The position numbers and the translations under genes are program-made. The notes below the pieces were generated by a model. It saw only the letters and a program-made list of their open reading frames with translations, did no database searches and was not told the DNA's origin. From Clostridia bacterium (GTDB lineage: Bacteria > Bacillota_A > Clostridia > Christensenellales > Aristaeellaceae), in contig JAGBAU010000208.1 in NCBI GenBank assembly GCA_017938785.1, forward strand, positions 1-12,067: 12,067 nucleotides of DNA, written 5' to 3'. Shown here piece by piece: positions 7,660 through 12,067 of this stretch (position 1 is the stretch's first letter; each line of letters starts with the position of its first letter).

Positions 7660-7688
7660 TTGCAATCTGCGCTTCATGATGGTATCAT
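7660..7688 (+). promoter_or_regulatory. Promoter of dapH
   Basis: TTGCAA (7660-7665), a 17-nt spacer, then TATCAT (7683-7688); predicted start near 7695, leaving about 24 nt to the dapH ATG. A small inverted repeat, ATGAT-GGT-ATCAT (7676-7688), covers the -10 box and might be an operator half-site pair, though it is short enough to be chance. Confidence 0.6.
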
Positions 7689-7718
7689 AACGGCAAATCC
7701 GCACAGGAGGTTGCCCCT

Positions 7719-8417
7719 ATGAACGCGCAGGAAATTATTGAATTGATTCGCACTTCCAAGAAGCAAACGCCCGTTCGCGTATTTCTGAAGGAAAAGAGTC
7801 CGCTTGCATTTGAGAATGCGAAGGTTTTCTCGATGGGAAATGGTACCAGCATCATCTTCGGAGACTGGAAGGATATCTCTCCGGTGCTCGAAGCCAATGC
7901 GGAAAAGATCGAAGATCTGGTGATCGAGAACGATTGCCGCAACTCCGCCATTCCGCTGCTGGACAAGAAGAATATCAATGCCCGCATTGAGCCCGGCGCG
8001 ATCATCCGCGACCAGGTGGAAATCGGCGATAATGCCGTGATCATGATGGGCGCCATCATCAACATCGGCGCCGTGATCGGCGAAGGCACCATGATCGACA
8101 TGGGCGCTGTGCTGGGCGGCCGCGCAACCGTTGGCAGGAACTGCCATGTGGGCGCAGGCGCCGTGCTGGCCGGCGTGATCGAACCCGCCAGCGCCACTCC
8201 CGTTATCGTGGAGGACAACGTGCTCATCGGCGCGAATGCCGTGGTGATCGAAGGCGTGCGCATCGGCCATGATGCGGTGGTTGCCGCAGGCGCGGTGGTC
8301 ATCGAGGATGTGGCCCCGAACAGCGTTGTGGCCGGAATACCCGCCCGCGTGATCAAGATGAAGGACGAGAAGGCCGCGGCCAAAACCGCGCTGGTGGACG
8401 CCCTTCGGGAGCTTTAA
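7719..8417 (+). CDS. dapH: Tetrahydrodipicolinate N-acetyltransferase
   Basis: Acetyl-CoA-dependent transferase that N-acetylates tetrahydrodipicolinate, committing it to the acetylase branch of DAP/lysine synthesis. The 232-residue length matches the Bacillus enzyme. Residues 1-83 form the DapH-specific N-terminal domain. From about 89 to 213 run the imperfect hexapeptide repeats of a left-handed beta-helix (for example [30 protein letters not shown]), ending in the AGIPARVIK typical of acyltransferases. AGGAGG (7705-7710) lies 8 nt before the ATG. It is transcribed alone, divergent from the operon holding its pathway partners, and ends at the hairpin 8428-8466. A lysine riboswitch on the opposite strand faces its 3' end, so the whole gene may be covered by antisense RNA. 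Confidence 0.95.
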   Translation: MNAQEIIELIRTSKKQTPVRVFLKEKSPLAFENAKVFSMGNGTSIIFGDWKDISPVLEANAEKIEDLVIENDCRNSAIPLLDKKNINARIEPGAIIRDQVEIGDNAVIMMGAIINIGAVIGEGTMIDMGAVLGGRATVGRNCHVGAGAVLAGVIEPASATPVIVEDNVLIGANAVVIEGVRIGHDAVVAAGAVVIEDVAPNSVVAGIPARVIKMKDEKAAAKTALVDALREL

Positions 8418-8427
8418 GCTTATAATG

Positions 8428-8466
8428 AAAAGAGATGGCTGAAAAGTGCTTCAGCCATCTCTTTTT
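8428..8466. terminator. Two-way hairpin: dapH terminator (+) and lysine riboswitch terminator (-)
   Basis: AAAAGAGATGGCTGAA (8428-8443) pairs with TTCAGCCATCTCTTTT (8450-8465) in a 16-bp stem with a 6-nt loop. On the plus strand it starts 10 nt after the dapH stop and ends in five Ts. On the minus strand it lies downstream of the lysine aptamer and ends in TTTTCATT. Its minus-strand 5' arm can instead pair with the 3' strand of aptamer helix P1, as expected for a riboswitch platform. Confidence 0.9.
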
Positions 8467-8504
8467 ACGCAGCTGCAGCCCAATGGGGGATGCAGGAAAA
8501 TCCG

Positions 8505-8668
8505 CAAACAGATAGCTCTCCGCAAAATTGCGACAGTCGTGAAGGTATTCCCCTCAAAACCAGGCTACCCTTGCCAGGGGGCTGCCTTCGGCATCATTCC
8601 CTTTCGCGAAGTCCATGCCCGGCAGCACTCGGGACTGGGCTACTGATGTTTGATGCGCCTCTATCAAT
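8505..8668 (-). promoter_or_regulatory. Lysine riboswitch (L box) aptamer
   Basis: On the minus strand the conserved blocks of the lysine riboswitch appear in order: GATAGAGGCGC (8665-8655, P1 5' strand and core), a CAGTA element near 8642-8646, GAAAGGG (8605-8599), GCCGAAGGC (8592-8584), CTGTCGC (8536-8530), a P5 hairpin CGCAA-TT-TTGCG (8532-8521) and GGAGAGCTATC closing P1 (8521-8511). P3 can form from AGGCAGCCC and GGGTAGCCT. The order and spacing resemble the B. subtilis lysC L box as I remember it. Lysine binding should stabilise P1, freeing the terminator 8428-8466. Without lysine, AGCTATCT (8517-8510) can pair over 8 bp, one a G-U wobble, with AGATGGCT (8460-8453) and block the terminator. 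No gene follows in this orientation until the M20 gene at 7627, about 1 kb away. Confidence 0.92.
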
Positions 8669-8674
8669 GTGCAT

Positions 8675-8703
8675 AGTTTAATTTAGTAAAGCGCGAATGT
8701 CAA
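8675..8703 (-). promoter_or_regulatory. Promoter of the lysine riboswitch transcript
   Basis: On the minus strand: consensus TTGACA (8703-8698), a 17-nt spacer, then TAAACT (8680-8675). An A/T-rich stretch with seven As (8713-8707) lies just upstream of the -35 and could act as an UP element. The predicted start near 8668 is 3 nt before the first aptamer helix, the expected position. Confidence 0.85.
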
Positions 8704-8726
8704 TGCTTTTTTTGTGAAATTTTATA

Positions 8727-9893
8727 TTATTCCGGCTGTGCGGCCTCTTTGAGCACCTGCACGGCCTTTTTCAGCGCTTCCATGGGGATATTCAGCGGAG
8801 GCAGCAGGCGAACTTTGGTCTTCGCGGTCAGGATGAGCACGCCCTTTTCCATGCACTTGGCGACCACATCCCTGGCGTTCTTTTCAGTTTCCACGCCCAG
8901 CATCAGGCCCATACCCGTCACGCTCTTGATTCCGGGTGCGCCGGTGAGTTCATTCACAATGTAATCGGACTTTTCGCGAACCTCTGCCAGCAGGGATTCG
9001 TCCACGCGCTTGAGGATGCTCAGCGCGCCTGCGCATACGGTGGGATTGCCGCCGAAGGTGGAGCCGTGGGTGCCGGGGGTCAGGGTGTTTTCAACCCGCT
9101 CGCCCAGCAGGCATGCGCCGATGGGCAGGCCGCCGCCAAGGCCCTTGGCAGTGGATACGATATCCGGGTTCAGGCCGTAGCGCATGTAAGCATACAGCGC
9201 GCCGCAGCGGCCGTTGCCGGTCTGCACTTCGTCCACGATGAGCAGCATGTTCTTTTCACGGCACAGCGCTTCAACGCCCTTGAGGAAGGCGTCCGGCAGG
9301 GCGACTACGCCGCCTTCGCCCTGAACAACCTCCAGCATCACGGCGCAGCAGGCGTTTTCCTCCGCCAAACGGCGCACATCGTCCAGGTTACCGGCTTCGG
9401 CGTATACAAAGCCCTCCGGGAAGGGGCCGAAGTTGGTGTGGAATACATCCTGGCCGGTGGCAGTCAGGGTGGTGATGGTGCGGCCGTGGAAGCTGTTCTT
9501 CAGGGTGATGATGGTGGAATGGTTCTCACCATGGGTGTCCAGACCCCACTTGCGGGCGGTCTTGATGGCGCATTCGTTGGCCTCCGCACCGGAATTGCCG
9601 AAGAAGACCTTCTTCATACCCGTGCGCTTGCACAGCTCCTCTGCCAGGTTGGCGCAGGGGCCGGTGTAGTAGAGGTTGGAGGTGTGGGGCAGGGCGCCCA
9701 GCTGGGCGGTGACTGCGGCCATCCACTCGTCGTCGGCATAGCCGAAGCTGTTTACGGCGATGCCGCTGCCCAGGTCGATGTATTCCTTGCCGTTTTCATC
9801 CCAGGCGATGCTGCCCTTGCCGCGCACCAGCTGCAGGGGGAAGCGGCCGTAGGTGCCGGCAACGTAAGTCTTGTCTTTTTCAAAGATATTCAT
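8727..9893 (-). CDS. argD: Acetylornithine aminotransferase
   Basis: PLP-dependent class III aminotransferase converting N-acetylglutamate semialdehyde and glutamate to N-acetylornithine; in some bacteria the same enzyme also aminates the acyl-DAP precursor of lysine. Residues, numbered from the chosen start: GNSGAEANE (99-107; phosphate-binding loop), SFHGRT (134-139), DEVQTGNGR (221-229; cofactor Asp221), TAKGLGGGLPIG (248-259; Schiff-base Lys250) and HGSTFGGNP (276-284). The product is 388 residues. An in-frame ATG at 9932 would add 13 residues and overlap argB; ATG 9893 is preferred because GAGGT (9905-9901), sharing the argB stop, precedes it and gives the normal N-terminus. It is last in argJ-argB-argD. 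No terminator follows before the riboswitch promoter, 23 nt past its stop. Confidence 0.94.
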   Translation of the reverse strand: MNIFEKDKTYVAGTYGRFPLQLVRGKGSIAWDENGKEYIDLGSGIAVNSFGYADDEWMAAVTAQLGALPHTSNLYYTGPCANLAEELCKRTGMKKVFFGNSGAEANECAIKTARKWGLDTHGENHSTIITLKNSFHGRTITTLTATGQDVFHTNFGPFPEGFVYAEAGNLDDVRRLAEENACCAVMLEVVQGEGGVVALPDAFLKGVEALCREKNMLLIVDEVQTGNGRCGALYAYMRYGLNPDIVSTAKGLGGGLPIGACLLGERVENTLTPGTHGSTFGGNPTVCAGALSILKRVDESLLAEVREKSDYIVNELTGAPGIKSVTGMGLMLGVETEKNARDVVAKCMEKGVLILTAKTKVRLLPPLNIPMEALKKAVQVLKEAAQPE

Positions 9894-9903
9894 GTCAATT
9901 ACC

Positions 9904-10749
9904 TCACTGGAACATGGTGCCCATACCTTCATTGGTGAGCAGTTCGATCAGGATGGAATGCTTTACGCGGCCGTCGATGATGAACACCTTCTTAACGCCC
10001 GCTTTGACAGCGTTGCAGCAGCCTTCCACCTTGGGAATCATGCCGCCGGAGATTACGCCCCTGGCGATCATTTCCGGCGCTTCCTGTACATTGATGCAGG
10101 AAATCAGGCTGGAGGGATCATCCTTGTCCTTCAGGATGCCCACGATGTCCGTCATAGCCACCATACATTCCGCGCCCAGGGCGGCGGCGATGGCGGCGGC
10201 AGCGGTATCGGCGTTGATGTTGTATGCGTTGCCCTCGGCGTCGCAGCCTACGCTGGATACCACGGGGATGTAGCCCATGTTCAGCATATCCAGCACGGGC
10301 TTGGGGTTTACCTTGGTGATTTCGCCTACGAAGCCCAGCTTGGGATTCAGGCATTCGGCTTCGATCATGTGGCCGTCCACACCGCACAGGCCGATGGCGT
10401 TGCCGCCAGCCTGCTGCATCTGGGCCACCAGGTTCTTGTTGATCTTGCCGCAGAGCACCATCTGGGCGATTTCCATGGTTTCGGCGTCGGTGACGCGCAG
10501 ACCGTCCACGAACTCGGTGGTCTTGTTGACCCTTTTGAGCATATCGCTGATTTCAGGACCGCCGCCGTGCACCAGCACCACCTTCACGCCCACCTGGGTC
10601 AGCAGGGTGATGTCGCTCATTACGGCGCTGCACAGGTCCTGGGAGACCATGGCGTTGCCGCCGAACTTCACCACAACGATTTTATTCGCGTATTTCTGGA
10701 TATAGGGAAGCGCCTGAACCAGAACTTCCGCGCGCTTTGCATTGTTCAT
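9904..10749 (-). CDS. argB: N-acetylglutamate kinase
   Basis: Phosphorylates N-acetylglutamate, the second step of arginine synthesis. The 281-residue protein has the amino-acid kinase fold: VVVKFGGNAM (25-34; Lys28), VHGGGPEI (60-67), GLRVTD (83-88), INADTAAAA, and SGGMIPKV near the C-terminal third. Residues 1-20 (AKRAEVLVQALPYIQKY) form the extra N-terminal helix found in hexameric, arginine-inhibited members of the family, so feedback control by arginine is likely but inferred. AGGAGG (10763-10758) overlaps the argJ stop codon and lies 8 nt before the ATG. The argD start follows 10 nt after its stop. Confidence 0.96.
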   Translation of the reverse strand: MNNAKRAEVLVQALPYIQKYANKIVVVKFGGNAMVSQDLCSAVMSDITLLTQVGVKVVLVHGGGPEISDMLKRVNKTTEFVDGLRVTDAETMEIAQMVLCGKINKNLVAQMQQAGGNAIGLCGVDGHMIEAECLNPKLGFVGEITKVNPKPVLDMLNMGYIPVVSSVGCDAEGNAYNINADTAAAAIAAALGAECMVAMTDIVGILKDKDDPSSLISCINVQEAPEMIARGVISGGMIPKVEGCCNAVKAGVKKVFIIDGRVKHSILIELLTNEGMGTMFQ

Positions 10750-10762
10750 AGCGGTTTCCTCC

Positions 10763-11974
10763 TCAGGTGCGGTAGTCGCCGTTGATCTTCACATAGTCGT
10801 AAGTGAGATCGCAGCCCCAGGCAGTGGCGGTTTCGTTGCCGGAGTTCAGGTTCACCAGAATCTGAATCTCGTCCTTCAGAAGGATTTCCTTGGCGATTTC
10901 CTCACTGAATTCAACGCCTGCGCCCATGCGGCAGACGGGAATGCTGCCTGCTGCGGAGGAGAAATCCACATCAATCTGATTTACATCCAGCTCCTTGCCG
11001 CAATAACCCACGGCGCAGAGTACGCGTCCCCAGTTGGCGTCCGCACCAAACATGGCGGCCTTTACCAGGGAGGAGCAGATGACGGCCTTGGCGGCGGTGC
11101 GGGCGGTGTCCAGGTCGGATGCGCCGGTGACCACACACTCCAGCAGTTTCGTTGCGCCTTCGCCGTCGGCGGCGATGCAGCGGCTCAGGTTCTTCATGAC
11201 CTCGTAGAGGGCTGCGCAGAAGGCGTCGTAGGCCTCGCCTTCGGAATCGATCATGGCGTTGCCGGCCATGCCGCTGGCCATTACGGCGCAGGTGTCGTTG
11301 GTGGAGGTATCGCCGTCCACGCTGACCATGTTGAAGGTGTAGTCCACCACATGGGACAGGGCCTTCTGGAGCATGGCGGGGGTGATGGCTGCATCGGTAG
11401 TGATGAACACCAGCATGGTGGCCATGTTGGGATGGATCATGCCGGAACCCTTGGCCATGCCGCCCATGCGGCACTCCACGCCGCCGATTTCAAAGGAAAC
11501 GGCTTCTTCCTTCTTTACGGTGTCGGTGGTCATGATGGCCTCGGCGGCGTCCACATTATTCTGGCCCAGCTGGGCTGCCACGGCGGGGATGCCGGTTTCG
11601 AAGGGCTCCATGGTCATCTGCTGACCGATGACGCCGGTGGAGGCGATGATTACGTCCTTGGGGTCAATTTTGAGCACATCTGCGGTGAGCTTGCACATGC
11701 CCTCGGCGATCTCGATGCCGTTGGCGTTGCAGGTGTTGGCGTTGCCGCTGTTGCAGATGACGGCCTGGGCATAACCATCGGCGATATTTGCCTTGGTTAC
11801 GGCGATGGGTGCGCCCTTCACCAGATTCTTGGTGTAGACTGCGGCTGCAGCGCAGCGCACGGGGCTGTAAATCATGGCCAGGTCTTTTTTATCCTTGTTT
11901 TTGCGCACACCGCAGTGTACGCCGGCTGCTTCAAAACCCTTTGCGGCACATACGCCGCCGGTGATATTTTTCAT
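10763..11974 (-). CDS. argJ: Glutamate N-acetyltransferase / amino-acid acetyltransferase (ArgJ)
   Basis: Moves the acetyl group from N-acetylornithine to glutamate, recycling it in the cyclic arginine pathway; bifunctional members also use acetyl-CoA. The two cannot be told apart here, but no argA is seen. Residues from the chosen start: GGVCAAKGFEAAG (6-18), NSGNANTC (75-82), ASTGVIGQ (111-118; oxyanion-hole Thr113/Gly114), GSGMIHPNMATMLVF (176-190) with Thr186 as the self-cleavage site and nucleophile, and VDGDTSTNDTC. Members mature into alpha and beta chains at that threonine. ATG 11974 gives 403 residues and a family-like N-terminus (MKNITGGV). An in-frame ATG at 11995 would add seven. 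Neither has a strong ribosome site, so the start is the weakest part of the call. First gene of argJ-argB-argD inside the window; argC is not seen. Confidence 0.94.
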   Translation of the reverse strand: MKNITGGVCAAKGFEAAGVHCGVRKNKDKKDLAMIYSPVRCAAAAVYTKNLVKGAPIAVTKANIADGYAQAVICNSGNANTCNANGIEIAEGMCKLTADVLKIDPKDVIIASTGVIGQQMTMEPFETGIPAVAAQLGQNNVDAAEAIMTTDTVKKEEAVSFEIGGVECRMGGMAKGSGMIHPNMATMLVFITTDAAITPAMLQKALSHVVDYTFNMVSVDGDTSTNDTCAVMASGMAGNAMIDSEGEAYDAFCAALYEVMKNLSRCIAADGEGATKLLECVVTGASDLDTARTAAKAVICSSLVKAAMFGADANWGRVLCAVGYCGKELDVNQIDVDFSSAAGSIPVCRMGAGVEFSEEIAKEILLKDEIQILVNLNSGNETATAWGCDLTYDYVKINGDYRT

Positions 11975-12067
11975 GCACCCATACCTGAGATACATTCCAT
12001 TTCTTTATCACCCAGGCATTTAACAGTGCAAGAGCCAGAAGTATCGGCAGTACGAACCAACCGGATA

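Noticed and set aside
7685..8383. Long open frame on the minus strand opposite dapH (232 codons), potentially within the antisense RNA
   Set aside because: It has the Ala/Ser/Thr/Met-rich composition of a shadow frame opposite a GC-biased repeat gene, no ribosome site, and dapH is clearly the real gene.
8421..8426. Perfect TATAAT just after dapH on the plus strand
   Set aside because: No -35 box at suitable distance, it abuts the terminator stem, and no plus-strand gene follows.
8446..8681. Short plus-strand open frames between dapH and argD
   Set aside because: They lie wholly within the terminator and the complement of the lysine riboswitch and have no credible ribosome sites.
11990..12067. 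Possible argJ promoter (TTGCAC, 16 nt, GATAAA on the minus strand) and arginine operator
   Set aside because: Both boxes are poor matches and no clear ARG-box palindrome is visible; argJ may be internal to an operon that starts outside the window.

Overview
The window reads as a chromosomal housekeeping segment of a bacterium in the Clostridia (Firmicutes), inferred from gene content. Strong AGGAGG ribosome-binding sites, TTGACA/TATAAT-type promoters, a lysine riboswitch, the acetylase branch of lysine synthesis (DapH plus an M20 deacetylase), a minimal NifS-NifU pair and a long-form HflX all fit. Codon third positions are GC-rich, which suggests a gut-type clostridial lineage with moderately high GC. 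No mobile element, tRNA, rRNA or CRISPR array was seen.

Layout. (1) 1-1121, plus strand: the 3' part of a cysteine desulfurase gene, then the Fe-S scaffold gene nifU. (2) 1122-2983, plus: a consensus promoter, a long 5'-terminal hairpin and hflX, a ribosome-associated GTPase with an extra N-terminal domain that carries a JAMM-like metal motif. (3) 2981-3020: a bidirectional terminator shared with a small convergent gene of unknown function (3018-3443, minus) that has its own promoter. (4) 3581-7627, minus: a tight operon, in transcription order M20 deacetylase, dapA, dapB, lysC. (5) 7660-8417, plus: dapH, divergent from that operon, with its own promoter. (6) 8428-8703: a lysine riboswitch on the minus strand with its own promoter and terminator, pointing at the 3' end of dapH. 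(7) 8727-11974, minus: the arginine operon argJ-argB-argD.

The lysine genes cover aspartate to aspartyl phosphate (LysC), condensation and reduction to tetrahydrodipicolinate (DapA, DapB), N-acetylation (DapH) and deacetylation (M20 protein). Asd, a dedicated aminotransferase, DapF and LysA are not in the window. ArgD, next to the riboswitch, could supply the aminotransferase step.

The most interesting point is the riboswitch placement. Nothing in the sense direction follows its terminator except the complement of dapH, then the lysine operon about 1 kb downstream. That operon has no convincing promoter of its own. The simplest reading is that in low lysine the riboswitch reads through, makes a complete antisense RNA to dapH and continues into M20-dapA-dapB-lysC. 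The same hairpin would end dapH on one strand and serve as the riboswitch terminator on the other. This is an inference from sequence and needs RNA data.
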